Source: Entoloma clypeatum
Taxonomy: Eukaryota > Basidiomycota > Agaricomycetes > Agaricales > Entolomataceae
NCBI GenBank assembly: GCA_963565915.1
Contig: OY751485.1
Span: forward strand, 868,001-932,000
DNA length: 64,000 bases
Direction of reading: 5' to 3'
How positions within the stretch are numbered: position 1 is the first letter of the stretch; every line of letters starts with the position of its first letter. This document shows positions 21,421 to 33,075 of this stretch, in pieces. A program made the position numbers and the translations under genes. The notes under the pieces are model-generated. The model saw only the letters and a list, made by a program, of their open reading frames with translations, was not told the DNA's origin and ran no database searches.

Positions 21421-21955
21421 TCGCCGGTTTTTTGCCATGGTGTCTTTCATGGGTGAATTATTCGCTGATCTGTCGTTAGCATTGTTCTTTGTATATGGAG
21501 TGTGGCCAACACTCAAGCCTCGCTTCTGCCGATGGGTCATCAATTCGCCAATGGCCTGTCACCGTCTCGCCGGTTTGTCACCGGTCTTTTGCCGGTTTTT
21601 CACCGTAGTGTCTTTTGCCAGTCAATGATATGCTGATCTGTTGTTAGCATTGATCTTTTAATTTGCAGTGTTGCCGGCACTCAAGGCTCGCTTTCACTGA
21701 TGGGTCATCAATTCGCCAATGGCCTGTCGCCGTGTCGCCGATTTTTCGCCGGTTTTTCGCCATGGTGTCTTTTGCCAGTGAATTATTTGCTAATCTGTTG
21801 TATGTTGTCGCCGGCGACATTTTTTCTTTGCCGGTGACATTATTATTTCACTGTTCGCCGTGGTAAATTTGCTGGTGTTGTAGCGAATTCGCTGCTTCTG
21901 TAATTTACCATACACTGTATGCCTTCACTGGACCGTAAATTACAATACAGTGTAG
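21421..21955. repeat. Tandem repeat, ~170-190 bp unit, GCCGG-rich
   Basis: A unit beginning TTTTTGCCATGGTGTCTTT, followed by GTGAATTATTCGCTGATCTG, TTAGCATTG, and CACTCAAGGCTCGCTT...ATTCGCCAATGGCCTGTC, occurs at about 21430-21595 and 21595-21750, with partial units at 21750-21800 and inside the neighbouring inverted-repeat element at 21136-21210. The end, 21898-21957, contains a short inverted repeat (GTAATTTAC/GTAAATTAC). Confidence 0.65.
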
Positions 21956-22051
21956 GTTGACTACCTGGCGTCATGCTGCACGACTCCGGATCCTTCGCAT
22001 CCTGCTGCGTGATAATGATAAGATGTCCTCATGTACGATACAATCATAACA
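21956..22051 (-). repeat. D1 3' LTR, truncated
   Basis: From 22051 downwards the sequence starts TGTTATGATTG and matches the outer part of the 5' LTR at 27875 (shared CATGAGGACATCTTATCATT and GATGCGAAGGATCCGGAGTC). Similarity ends near 21956. A purine tract, GAAAGGGGGTAA on the minus strand (22052-22063), abuts it. Confidence 0.75.
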
Positions 22052-22063
22052 TTACCCCCTTTC

Positions 22064-23046
22064 TAGATCTCGACTTCCAGGCGAGATATGATGTCGTCTG
22101 GGGTGTCCGTGAAATTCTCAAATTCCAATCCTTCAAAGATGTTTGCGTGTAAGCGCCAGGGTGCATTCGGGTTTGATTTAAAGAAGTCCTCCACCACTTC
22201 CTTGGCATGTTCCAGGTGATCTTCAGGTTCCTATGTGTTGTGGTCCAGAGTCAGACCTTCCCATTGCACTAAATATTCCAGCTTTCCTCTCTTCAACCTT
22301 GAGTCAATAACTTTAGCGACATCGTACTCCTCTTTGCCATTGATAACTATGGGATTTGGTGCTTGCACCTTTTGCGATTTAAATAGTGGTTCCTTAAATA
22401 ATCAGACCCGTGATACATTGATAACCGGGTGGATTTTCCACAACTTCGGCAATTTAAGTTCCACAGCGTGTGACGAAATGATTTTGGTTATGGTATAGGG
22501 TCCATTTCAGGTTCGCATACCGTTCCATCTCCTCTCTCACTTTTACTAATGCCGCTTTCGCTTCCTCATGGATTTTCTTCATTCACTCTGCGAATTCTTT
22601 GGCCAGTTCTGACCTTTCTGCCCTCCGAGGTTCTACGCCCATCCTGGGGTTAAATCCATAATTTACATAGAACGGCGAAAACTGAGTTGCCGTGTGGATT
22701 TTATTATTATAGGCAAATTCTGCGGTTGCCATCCATTCGGGCCAATCTGTTTGCCGATGGGAGATAAATGATCTTAGATATTGCTCCAACTCCTGATTGA
22801 TGTGTTCTGTTTGTCCATCTGTCTGCGGATGATATGCTGTTGATAATCTAGTTGTGATTCCCAATATTTTATTTAATTCCTTCATAAATATTGCCACAAA
22901 TTGTGGTCCGTGATCTGATGTTAACGATTCTGGAAGTCCATGAAGTTTCCAGACTTCATCTCAATATAGTTTAGCTAATCCTTCTGCTGAGACTTCATCA
23001 TGTGTTTTGATAAAGTGTGATTGTTTAGTGGATCTGCAAGCCACAA
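22064..23046 (-). pseudogene. D1 integrase core end and chromodomain
   Basis: Minus strand. The integrase core continues from the neighbouring ORF after a frameshift near 23060. It includes a TSDHGPQFVAIF segment near 22910 (the second catalytic Asp), then AYHPQTDGQTEHINQE (22790-22840) with the catalytic Glu. A chromodomain follows (EEYDVAKVIDSRLKRGKLEY near 22330-22270, VQWEG, EPEDHLEHAKEVVEDF). Stops interrupt it: TGA near 22963 where Arg is expected, another near 22585, and TAG near 22230 where Trp is expected. Confidence 0.75.
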
Positions 23047-25527
23047 CTAATACTGTGTTGTGCCCCTGGGCTTCTGGGAGCCTACAATAAAATCTGCTGT
23101 AACGTGTTTGCATGGTCCTGCATGTTCCGTGTTTGCTTTTAATTTACCGGCTAGTGGTTGAGGCACATTTTTTGATCGTTGACATCTATTGCAGCCCTCA
23201 ATGTATGCTTTGACCAGGTTTGTAATACTAGGCCACCAATAATTATGTGTAACCAATTCCAGGGTCTTCCACTGCCCTGGGTGTCCTGCAACTGGGTTGT
23301 CGTGGTGTAATTTAATTATTTCCTCCCTGAGTTCCTGACTCTTTGGAATGTAAACTTTCCCTCTGTGTAACCAGAGTCCCTGCTCCTCATGCCATTCGTC
23401 TGCGCGTAATGTTTTGGTATTGGTTTTCTTTAGTTCTTCCACTGCTTTTAACACCTGCTCGTCAAATTCCTTGGCATCCCTGATGCATTTTGGTAATTTA
23501 CTTTCTTCTCCATCAATAAGTATGTGTCCCCGATCCATTGCTCGTAAATGGAAGTATTCTGGTTTCAATGATGTTACATCCTCATTGTCATTTTCCACCC
23601 CCTTTCTATGATCGACTCTTCTTGAAAGAGTGTCTGCCTTTCCCATTGATGTGCCGGCCTTGTGTATCAATTTAAAGTTGAAACATGTTAGATACAACGC
23701 CCAGTGTGCTTGTCTGCGATTAAGCTTTCGTCCCTGCATGAAGTACTCGAGGCTTTTATGATCGGTCCAGATCTCGACCTTATGTTTGGCTCCTTCAAGG
23801 TGGTGTCTCCATGCTTCCAGCGCTCGAATTATGCCCAGCATTTCTTTATCATGTATGTCGTAATTTCATTCCACATCATTTAATCCTTTAGATAGAAAGG
23901 CACATGGCCTCCATTTCTCATCCTCACATTCCATAGATAGAATCGCTCCCATGGCGAAGTCCGATGCATCTGATTCTACTCTTAACTTCCGATCTGGATC
24001 AGGAGATACCAATATGGGTGCTTCCATAAATAATTCTTTTAGCGCGTCAAACGCTTTCTCCTGTTCTGTACTCCATTTCCATACCATGTCCTTCCTTGTT
24101 AACTCATGTAGTGGTCTGGCCACTTTAGAGAAATCCTTGACAAATCTCCAATAGAAATTGGCGAGTCCAAGGAATGATTGTACTTCCTTGACCTTAGTCG
24201 GTGTTGGCCATTGTTTGATGGCGTCTACTTTCAAAGGGTCCATCTGAATTCCGTCTTTCCCAATAATTAATCCCAAGAACTCTATTTCGTCTCTATCAAA
24301 GAAACATTTTTCTGGTTTCAAGAATAAATTGTTTTCTCGTAATCTTTTCAAAACTTCCTCCACTATGGTGTCGTGTCCTTCCTTTCCTTCTGTTGCCACC
24401 AATATATCATCGATATAAATAACCATGTATCTCTGGTCGATCAAGTCCCTAAAGATATTGTTCATCATGGTTTGAAACATGCTTGGGGAATTATTTAATC
24501 TGACTGTTGGTTCGAAGGCTCCATCTGGGGTTGTAAATGCCGCTTTCCACTCGTCTCCTTCTTTGATGCGTACATTGTTATACCCCCATCTGAGGTCCAT
24601 TTTGGTAAACTTTTTCTTTCCCTTTAATTTATCGATTAATTCTGGAATCAACGGGAGTGGATAATTATTGCGAACGGTCCAGCTGTTAATATGTCGGTAA
24701 TCCTGTACCATTCGTTTCTTTCCATCTTTTTTGGGTATAAAGAATACTGGTGAAGTTTGTGGTGACTTAGTAGGTCGAATATATCCTTTGCGTAATTGAT
24801 CATCCACAAATTCGGATACTTCTTTCCTTTCATCTGGTGACAGGGGGTAGACTTTGGCCTTCTTTGGTACGAAATCTGGTTTTAAGTCTATAGCATGATC
24901 CCATGGTTTCCTGACTGGTAACCTCTCTGATGCGTTCTTTTCAAAGACTGATAGATATTTGTGATATTTATGGGGGACAACCTGTTCCACCGGTACTTCA
25001 TCTGAGGGTTCTCCCTTAGCTGCCCTGAGCATGTGGATTACTTCCTCCTTCACTTCTTCCTCATTTCCTTCTACTACTTCTTCCATCCTTCCACCCCATC
25101 TGGTTCTTGCAGTTTTATTTGAATAATGTGTTTGACGCATGCCGCATTCTTCTGGACATCTTGATAGTTTAATTTCCGCTTTTTCCCAATCGATCTCTGG
25201 ATTATGGTGTTTCAGCCAAGTGTGTCCAACAATAATTTTAGCTTTTTCTAGGTTGCATGCTTCAAACACTGCTATTTCCTCGTGTCCTTTATACCACATG
25301 GCCATGACTGCTTCATGCGTGATCGAACCTCCTTGGTTAAGCGTGCCATCAACATTGTAGACCCAGATGGGGAAAGATAGTTCCCTTAATTTAATGTTGT
25401 TTCTTTTGGCGAATCCCAGATTGATGAACATCCCTGTCGCCCCTGAGTCCAATAATGCATCAACATCAAAGATGTGTTTGTCCTGCAATGTTTCCAGCAT
25501 GATTTTCATCATAAGCTCCTTTTCCAA
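23047..25527 (-). pseudogene. D1 pol: protease, RT, RNase H, integrase N-terminus
   Basis: The first open block, 25527-23866 (553 codons), carries protease ALLDSGATGMFI near residue 24, RT with VIYIDDILVATE and RNase H starting LRVESDASDFAMGAILS. RT lacks about three residues before LNNSPS compared with the other Gypsy copies here (an in-frame 9-base loss removing the MFFG segment). A TGA at about 23863-23865 replaces an expected Arg and separates the second block, 23841-23047: RNase H end (WTDHKSLEYFMQGRKLNRRQ) and the integrase zinc domain (HHDNPVAGHPGQW...CNRCQ). A frameshift ends it near 23060. Confidence 0.88.
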
Positions 25528-25679
25528 AGAACCAGATCAAATAAAAGATGGTTCCCCCATAGAGTCCGTTTGCCTAGTTAAATTATCTGATTCTTTGCAA
25601 CAGGGAATTAAGCATTCATCCATAGGGGACAAACCAAGCCTTGTTGCTGAGGGCTCCCCAATGATATAATTTACAAGTG

Positions 25680-26979
25680 TATCTAAGTCCAATTCATCTG
25701 TGTTATTTTTACCTTTTTGCGTTTGTTCAATAGTCTTTTATTGTATGTAACTGCTGCGTCCGTAAGCTTTTGAAACCAAGAATTTACAGTGTCTTTATGT
25801 ATGTAAGAGTCTATAGGCAATTGTTTGTATCGATTTGTCAGAGCCAGCGGGGGAATTACTGGTTGATGTTTACAAAACCCTGCTGTGCTGCAGCCTGTCC
25901 ATTGGGATTCAGCGCAGGCGCGCTATTCACATCCATTTGTCCATTTGTGACTTGATGTGCTTGACGCCTTGCCGTTATCTGTCTCAGAATTCCTTCCTCC
26001 TCGTGCTCATCAATTTGTTCAATCATTGCTGCTTGTACCCTGCACTGCGACTGTCTGCAATCTCAGGCAAAATGCCCCTGTCCACCACAGTTATAGCAGT
26101 TACCAGGAGCTCGTCGCTGGTTCCTGTCAATGTTCATCGCATTCAGATCCCGTCGTTGTTGCTGCTGACCATTTTGCTGGGGGTGGTACCCCCCATTCTG
26201 TTGTTGCCCAAAGGGCCTTCTGAAATTATTCTGGCCTTGCGGCCGCAGTGCTTGCTGATTCTGGGGGCGATTTCCCCATTGGTTCCCTTGTCTTTGAGGT
26301 CCCTGCCTCATTCTTTGCCTCATGGCATAATTTTCTTCAGCCCTTCCGATGGCTGAGATTTCTTCAACAGTTTCCTGCATGGTGTCCTGCCGCCTTCCTT
26401 GCTGAAACAATTGTTGTACAATTGAGTCCCGGGCACTTCTCTCTAATGAGGAAATCCCATGATGATCCTCAATTTTCCCTTTGATTGCCAGTGTTCCAAA
26501 CTGTGTGATCCAGTCATCTGTCTTCATCTGATTCTGTTTGAACCCCTCAATCTTTGCTCTGGCCCATTCCACTTCGGTGGTAGGATGAACCTTGTGGTAA
26601 TTTCATAGACCAAGTTTTGATATGTTGGCCAATTATTTGATTCCATGCATTGTGTGAGTTGTGTCTCCCCATACATTCCTGCAATTGGTCCATCTAATTG
26701 GGACCAGACGGCGATACAGATTTTGTCATCCCCACGTAACAAATCTCTATTTACTCGGATCCACATAAGCATTTTTGCCCACCATCCCAAAAACAGGGGT
26801 CGGGATCCATTGTATTTGCCGGGATCTGTGGCTATTTCAATTCTTCGGCCTGGTTGGTGAGGAGGAGGAGGTGGTGCGATGGGGGGTTCGTGATGCTCAG
26901 GTAGTTCGGAGGCTTTGTCCTGAAGATCTTGGTTGTCCATGATGGTGTTCTGATGGGGGGAGTGTTTTGGTTTGAACAA
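25680..26979 (-). pseudogene. D1 gag with CCHC knuckle
   Basis: Starts at ATG 26979 with a Pro-rich N-terminus (IAPPPPPHQPGRR), then a capsid-like part (WVDD-free; GDDKICIAVWSQLDGPIAGM, NWPTYQNLVYEITTRF). A frameshift near 26590 leads to the second block, 26572-26063, which is Gln/Arg-rich and ends in the knuckle CYNCGGQGHFA with a TGA (about 26063-26065) in place of an expected Arg before DC. Downstream coding similarity continues to about 25850. Gag forms the particle shell. Confidence 0.8.
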
Positions 26980-27512
26980 TAGTACCTTACGTCAGGTGCG
27001 CAACCCTGTTCTGACGCTTAGGCAAAAAAAAATCTGAAAGGAAAACCCAAAGAACGATCTGTCTACCCAGGCAGTTGGGATGCCCGAATGGAGGAAGATC
27101 TGGGAAAGATGAAGTCCACGCGGTCAACACCCCTACGCGCGCTGGACTGGTTGAATTGAGATGTTGAGGAGTCGGGGATTGGAACACCTGTTGCGAACTA
27201 GACGTGTATGGTCTTCTCTTCCAAACTGTCACACGCGCCAGCAACTTCCCCAAAGGTTAGATGTGTTGGCCTTTGGTCACCTCGACACAGGACGGGCTCA
27301 ATGTTTCCCTATGTGTCTTGAACAGCAACACTAGTTATAGTGGGTGCACCGAGCATTTCTCTTCTTATCCCTGAAGTCCAGGAGGTCCCCCTTAACGCTA
27401 GGGTCCTCGTATAGATATGTACTTTTGGCAAAAAAGCACAAAACGGCGATGTTGAAATGGATGGGTTTCAAAAAGCGAAAGCACTTGACAGAAACTTGGA
27501 AAGGATTGTTGA

Positions 27513-27875
27513 TGTTTGGGCAGGCGGTGATGAGAGCTTGTTCTTCTGCTGAGGCGATGCTAAGTCAAACGATGTTGTGAGCCCAAACTTAGGAACTTAG
27601 AGTGAGGAATGTGGAAAGATGAAGAAGAGGCTGTATTGCCAGGAGACCCAGCGGGAATCTCAAGAGAACAAGCTATCGAATACAAGTGAAAGTACCCTAC
27701 TTATATGTGTAAATACCATGAAGCTGTGTTGAGGCAGTGTCATGCTGCGCGACTCCGGATCCTTCGCATCCTGCTGCGTGATAATGATAAGATGTCCTCA
27801 TGTATGATACAATGTAGATAAGATAAGATCGAAATAAGATAAGATAAAGTGAAAAGTGAAAATACGATCATAACA
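27513..27875 (-). repeat. D1 5' LTR
   Basis: Outer end TGTTATGATCG at 27875. Matches the D2 LTR (19306-19563), for example GAATCTCAAGAGAACAAGCT. It carries an extra segment rich in AAGATAAGAT near 27810-27850 not present in D2. The inner end near 27513 is estimated by comparison with D2. Confidence 0.65.
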
Positions 27876-29330
27876 ATGTCCCCGTCTCTGTAGGAGTACC
27901 AGACCGCATTGTTGTCAACCGATCTTCTGCGTGGTTGAACCCTGATTGGAACGGAGTGATTCTTGGCAAACTCGGTGACTGCACTGTCAGGCATCACTTC
28001 ACCCTGGTACCAGAGGCGACTGCATTGCTGGATTCTTCCCCCGTTGGACTCAATTTGATGGTGCCACATTTGACATTGAGTATTGTAAGTCGCAATGTGC
28101 TGTGCTTGTACACAAAAGAAAATATGATCATCGACCCATTTTGATATGGGGCCGATTCTATTATGTCGGAAAATATCGCACAAGGCGTCACTAATCTCCC
28201 GTAAATGCCCCCAGCTGAGGTGAGGCCAAAGTTATTGTTTGTGTTGATTGCAAAAGAGTCCCTGTCCTGCAAGTGCACAACAAGGCCTGGCCACTGATCT
28301 GGGTGTATTGGAATGGTGCGATAAGCTTCGGCAACATCTCTGATTGAGGCTTGTGAGCCGGTTGGTAGGTTCCATATGATGCTGGCCATGGTGCAAAAAG
28401 TGCCCCATGTACACAGAAAATGGGTTGTGTCGATCTTGTGATTGATTGACTGCTGGGGGAACGGTTGATGGGGAAAGGAGAAATTATGGACTGTCCTGAA
28501 TTTGTCCAATTTGCCTGGGTTCGGAACAAGGGAAAGAGGGGAGGATTGAAAGGGTCTGATGATGGAGACTTGACTTCTGATTGCGAGAAGGGGCCAATGT
28601 ATCGCCCTGATGTGAATTCCCTAGTGACCATCTCATTGTATGCTTGGCTACGTACAGTGACTGAACTGTCATTAGGTGGCAAAAAGGTATTAAATATATG
28701 GGGTATGCCAGCTTCAAAACTGTATCTAATTTGAAACACAAGTTGGGGATACTTGCTGTCAAGGTTCGCTGTGTGCAAGTGCATCTCCCACATGTTGGCA
28801 TGGTATGGGGTGAGAGAATTACTCCTTCTGAGCTCGAGGGCACTTGCTCATGCCATGAGACTTGCCTCTGCACCCGGAACATTTGTGAAGATCCAGAGAA
28901 TGAGCATCCTCCCCAGATTTGCCAGTAGAGACAGGATGGAGCCCTCTTTGTCGAGGAGGTCTGGATGCCTCCCAGAGTCGCCCCATTTGGAAAAGGTGGG
29001 GTGTCCATTCCAGGTCTTTTCAGCCCTGCACTGATAGAGGTTGTGCTGGTGGGTCCCAGGCAGACAGCACAGATTGAGGATCCGGATGAGTCTGTGCCCT
29101 GACAAAAATTCTGGCCGCTCCCTGGGGAGCGCAAACATTGATGATCTGTGCATGTTTCAGCTCCATGATGCCGCGTGGGTGATCAGGAACAGGAACAGGG
29201 TTGATGGCCTCTTCTACCACTGTGGTGGGAGTTTTTCTTTCTGGGGGAACAGCCATCTTACCCTCAATTGGAGGATCTGTCAGTACCCTGAGGGTATGAG
29301 GAAAGGTAAATATGATGCCATAGTGGATAT
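27876..29330 (-). pseudogene. DIRS-like (tyrosine-recombinase type, tentative) retroelement: gag-like and RT
   Basis: Minus strand, several frameshifts. About 29230-28860: a gag-like part with CLYWQIWGGCSFSG and a cysteine/histidine-rich stretch in shifted frames. Then SNSLTPYHANMWEMHL (28830-28780), and the RT N-terminal block REFTSGRYIGPFSQSEVKS (28625-28570). Next come HNFSFPHQPFPQQSINHKID, CTWGTFCTMASIIWNLP, GSQASIRDVAEAYRTIPIHP (28350-28290) and GLTSAGGIYG. The catalytic segment is IGPISKWVDDHIFF (28155-28110), a WVDD box instead of YxDD. This block order is that of a common Agaricomycete RT family I associate with DIRS-type elements; no tyrosine recombinase is seen, because D1 interrupts it at 27875. 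Confidence 0.65.
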
Positions 29331-29865
29331 GCAGGGATAAGAAAACAGTGTATTGGATAGCGATAGCGAATATAATACATGACAGGATAGAAGAAGGGGA
29401 GGATATGAACAGGAGGACATGTACATAAACAATATAGGGGGAAGGCAGAGGGGGGGGTATACATGGGGGAAAGGAACAAGGGGTTTGGATGAGTGACGAG
29501 GGGAATGTGGACATACAACAGATGTATATGTGATGTAGGTTGTAGGTTGAGAGCATGAGGTAGACATGTGCAACATGAGGTGATATTGAATGACGATGCA
29601 TGTATGAGATAGACATGTAGGATGTAGGCACATATGGGATAGGCATTTACGGGATAGGCATGCATGGGGTGTGTGCAAATGATGTAGGGAGGCAGGACAT
29701 GGGACGCATGCACAGGATAGACATGTGCACACGTTGGAGAGTAGGCATTGCACATGGTAGGGTACGGCATATGATATGGGTAAAAGAAGAGATAGGTGAG
29801 AGGGGGGAGAGGAAAGAGGTCTGATCAGATAACCCATACACATTGACAAAGTAGGGGCTTACCAA
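29330..29865 (-). repeat. Minisatellite in the DIRS-like element leader (copy 1)
   Basis: Degenerate units around GGATAGGCATG, GATGTAGGCAC and ACATGTG repeat at about 20 bp. The same array in opposite orientation lies at 37.13-37.6 kb, with matching flanks on both sides, so it belongs to the element. ORFs here on the minus strand (for example 29280-29849) are Cys/Ser/Pro/His-rich repeat translations. Confidence 0.6.
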
Positions 29866-30180
29866 GACCCATAGCCTGTCTGCTCTAGCTAAATCATAGT
29901 CTATGGAGCAAAGTAGGTCTTCATTGATAATGGCAAGATTGTAAACCTTCCTCCATCAGATTAGCAAAATGTGCGATCACTATCAATGAACAGAATTGGG
30001 GTCAAAAAATTGGGATGCTGCATTGGCCAAGTGCAGGAATGAGTCACTGTGTGTGAATCCGAAGGCTTTGGACCAGTTGAACTGCACATATATTAGGTTG
30101 CGGTACAAAATCCAGTGGAGTACCAGAGGTAGGCAAGTGCGAGAACAAATATGGAGTCAAGTGTTGAATGATGTGTAAAA
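29830..30180 (-). pseudogene. ORF1 fragment of the DIRS-like element (copy 1)
   Basis: On the minus strand, 29955-29830 encodes VYNLAIINEDLLCSIDYDLA followed by RADR. The plus-strand copy at 37020-37090 encodes the same segment with one substitution. Function unknown. Upstream (29960-30180) the match weakens. Confidence 0.45.
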
Positions 30181-31470
30181 GAGAATCCCTGAGTGCCAAG
30201 TCCCGATCCAAATGTCAACAGTGCACAGGGCTCATAACCTGATGGAAGGATGAGATCTAGACAGAACAAGGCCGACTATAGTACATGAGTAAGGTAGGGT
30301 GTAGGATGGTATCAAGTACTTACATCCTCAGTCAGAGATGAGAGATAACAGAGAACAGAGAAATATGTGATCATGAGTATATAAACAAAGATGAACCTGA
30401 TTGTTCCGAGGATGATGACCAATCAACATTGTCAACAAAAATCTGATCCTGACACCCCCTTGATCAGGACCCCCCACCGCTGGATTTGGGTTCCGCCCCC
30501 CCCCCCCTTGCTCATCTCCTGCCTGCGGATAACACCTAAACTGATGGCATTTCATCATCTTTCATTGTCGGCAGTTCTCAGATTCGACATGCTGGATTTG
30601 GTAAGCTGCACAATATCCAAACAACATCAGTCTATTTGTGGTGCATTGGGAGCTCTTTACACTCCCCCACAGTTTCCTATTGGAGTCTGTTGGACTCGTT
30701 GGACTCCAATAGGAATGGGTTTTTGGCTGTACAGTCCTATGGAGTCCGATCATAGTCAGTTGGACTCTATAGGACTCTGATGGACTCCTATCCAGTGGAC
30801 TCTGTGGAATGTGATGGACTAAGGGTCCAGCACTGACCCACAGTTTCTGCTTTTTTAGAGTGGAGTCCATTGGACTCCAACGGGCTCTATCACACTCCAT
30901 TGGAGTGCATAGGAATGCATAATAAAAAAAAGATAAAAAAAGCCACCTACAAGAATTGAACTGATGTCCCACTGAATGCAATGCACCAATAAGGGAAACT
31001 ACTGGATCATGGGGGGAATTGAGAGTCGTGGGTGGGCTCACTACTATATACTCACTGCCATGTCATGACCACACATCACTGACAAATCAGGTGAGTTTCA
31101 ATTTGCTCTTTTCTTTCAACCACCACTCACCTCTCTTGCCGTCGCACATCATGACCACAGTGACCACAGGTAAGGCCTCCCCCCATCATCGTCCTCACCC
31201 GCTCATTGACCCCGACTGCCCTCGCTGTGCCATGTCACCCTCAGTAAGAAAGAAAGTCATAATGTATGACAAAAGAAATGTTTGTGTGACAACAGGTTTG
31301 ACTAGCTAGTCAGAATGGACTGATAATGTATGACTATAGAGTCAAATGTCTAGTCAGACTCCAATCTCAGGCTCACAGGTTTTTTGTTTTGGCAAAAACA
31401 TGAAAGGTTTTCAAATGATTATATTATAAGTGTATAGGAACAATTTTTATTATGACTTATAATTATCTGG
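30181..31470. repeat. Gene-free stretch with TTGGACTC repeats
   Basis: Bases 30660-30920 contain about a dozen copies of TTGGACTC, TGGAGTC or TGGACTC in both orientations. A C9 run lies at 30497-30507. A 12-bp palindrome, GACTAGCTAGTC, is at about 31299-31310. No gene is supported; ORFs at 30391-30780 and 30562-31041 are low-complexity. Confidence 0.45.
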
Positions 31471-31479
31471 TTTATGTTA

Positions 31480-32180
31480 GAATTGGATACCAGGAGGCCA
31501 TTTGGCATGAAGAGAGGCCATTGGGAATGCAAAGACACCATGAGGAATGAGAGGAGCCCATTGGGCGCAAAAGGATGCCATTGGGCACATGTTGGGAACA
31601 AAGGAGGCCTTTTGATGCGAAGGGATGCCGTTGGGCACAAAGGAAGGCCGTTGGATGCAAAGCGAGGCCGTTTGGAGCTAGAGGATGCCGTTGGGAATGA
31701 GAGGAGCATGTTGGACGCAAAGGGATGCCATTGGGCGTGCATTGGGAGCAAAGGAGGCTGTGTGGTGTGAAGGGATGCCATTGGGCACAAAGGAAGGCCA
31801 TTGGTGTGAAGGGAGCCTGTTTGGAGCTAGAGGATGCTGTTGGGAATGAGAGGAGCACATTTGGTGTGAAGGGAGGCCATTGGGTGCCGAGAGGAGACTG
31901 TTGGGAATGAGAGGAGCCATTGGGAATGAGAGGATGCCGTTGGGCCAAAAGGGATGCCGTTGGGTGCCAAGAGGACACCGTTGGGAATGAGAGGGGCTGT
32001 TTGGCGTGAGGGGTAGTCATTGGTTGTGGGGACAGCTGTTGGACACGAGGGGTGGCTGTTGGAGGCTGTTGGGTGCAAGGGGCCATTGTTGGCGCAAGTG
32101 GAAACTGTTGGACACGAGAGGCAGTTGTTTGATGTGAGTGGAAGCTGTTGGGTGCAAGGGGCAGTTGTTAGATGCAGAAA
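31480..32180. repeat. ~700-bp degenerate minisatellite (TTGGG family)
   Basis: Units of about 19-22 bp such as GCCATTGGGCACAAAGGAAG, GGAATGAGAGGAGCC and GCCGTTTGGAGCTAGAGGAT. A higher-order repeat is visible: the block TTTGGAGCTAGAGGATGC...GGGAATGAGAGGAGCA occurs at 31671 and 31811. Minus-strand ORFs are repeat translations (APNGLP, SHSQ). Confidence 0.7.
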
Positions 32181-32607
32181 ACAACCATAACATAGTCAAT
32201 CAACAATCAACAAAGGCATGTGACTTTGCAGGACAATATTCAATCTTGCAAGGTAAATCTACACATCCTAAGTAAATAGCATAGTACTCTGACTAAAGGT
32301 TCAACTATTCACTGACCTGACCCTTGGTCAAACCTTTGGTCAGATATAAGCTGTGTTCTGACCCAATCTGAATATTATCTGACTAAAGTCTCTTTGTTTG
32401 ACTAAACATCTGAATTTTTTATTACTGAGTGTCACCACCGACCACACCTGGCATCGGCTGCAATGAGTAAGCCCACCTCCATCTTTGTTACCCATGCACT
32501 GACAGACACAAAGACTCATGCTGAAGGATACCTCGCCACCTACTGACCTCCCCCAGCTGCCCTCGTCATGCTATGTCCTACAATGCCCCAACCACCCTCC
32601 CCACCTT
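32181..32607. other. No gene recognised
   Basis: Contains scattered GACTAAA and TTGGTCA words (32290-32400), partly as small inverted repeats such as TGACCCTTGGTCA, then unremarkable sequence. Confidence 0.4.
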
Positions 32608-33075
32608 TAGTGTTTCGAGGTTCAGTTTACTTTTGTTGGTTTCAGACTGAGACCAGATGGGACCGAACCAGTGAAAGACCGGACTGCCCGTCTCGGTCTT
32701 TAAGGTTTCAGATCACAACCGGTTTCCGGTTCGTCTTTTTTCAGGATTTTCAGAGACCACTAAAAAACCGGTTTGAACCAGTTTAAACCAGTCTTTGACC
32801 AAAGGTCACCCACAGTTGGTATACTCACCAACTGCAGTTAAACTCCGAGTTTTTCAGTGATTCTTTGACCAATTTCTGATATCAAAAATTTCTTTAAAAA
32901 AAACCGCAGTTGGTATACTGACAAACTGCGGTCCAATCTTGAATTTTTTGATGATTCTTTGATATCAAAAACCCAAATAAAGTCAAACAATCATCAAAAA
33001 CTCAAAAAACACACCGCGGTTGGTGAGTATACCAACTGCGGGTGAAGACCGGTCTGAACTGGTCTTGGTTTCATT
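32608..33075 (+). mobile_element. 468-bp repeat with three hairpins (copy 1)
   Basis: Reverse complement of 48343-48812 over its whole length, with scattered differences; homology stops abruptly at both ends, defining the element as TAGTGTTTC...GGTTTCATT. Inside are three inverted repeats built on one motif, GCAGTTGGT-GAGTAT-ACCAACTGC: 32813-32834, 32903-32932 and 33014-33041. Both ends are rich in ACCGG/GACC words. No coding potential. Confidence 0.8.

Larger units (their letters stand above)
21956..27875 (-). mobile_element. Element D1: Ty3/Gypsy chromovirus, 3' LTR truncated
   Basis: Read on the minus strand: 5' LTR (27875 to about 27513), a 212-bp stretch absent from D2, leader, gag, pol with chromodomain, a polypurine tract and about 95 bp of 3' LTR (22051 to 21956). 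The 5' outer flank is the coding sequence of the DIRS-like element at 27.9-29.3 kb, so D1 inserted into it. The 3' side was lost. In-frame TGA/TAG codons and frameshifts make it inactive. Confidence 0.9.

Noticed and set aside
29020..29865. Minus-strand ORFs rich in Cys, Ser, Pro and His
   Set aside because: They are translations of the GGATAGGCATG-type minisatellite in different frames and have no conserved content.
31472..32086. 204-codon minus-strand ORF and its neighbours
   Set aside because: Pure translation of the TTGGG minisatellite (ASLRPNG-like words).
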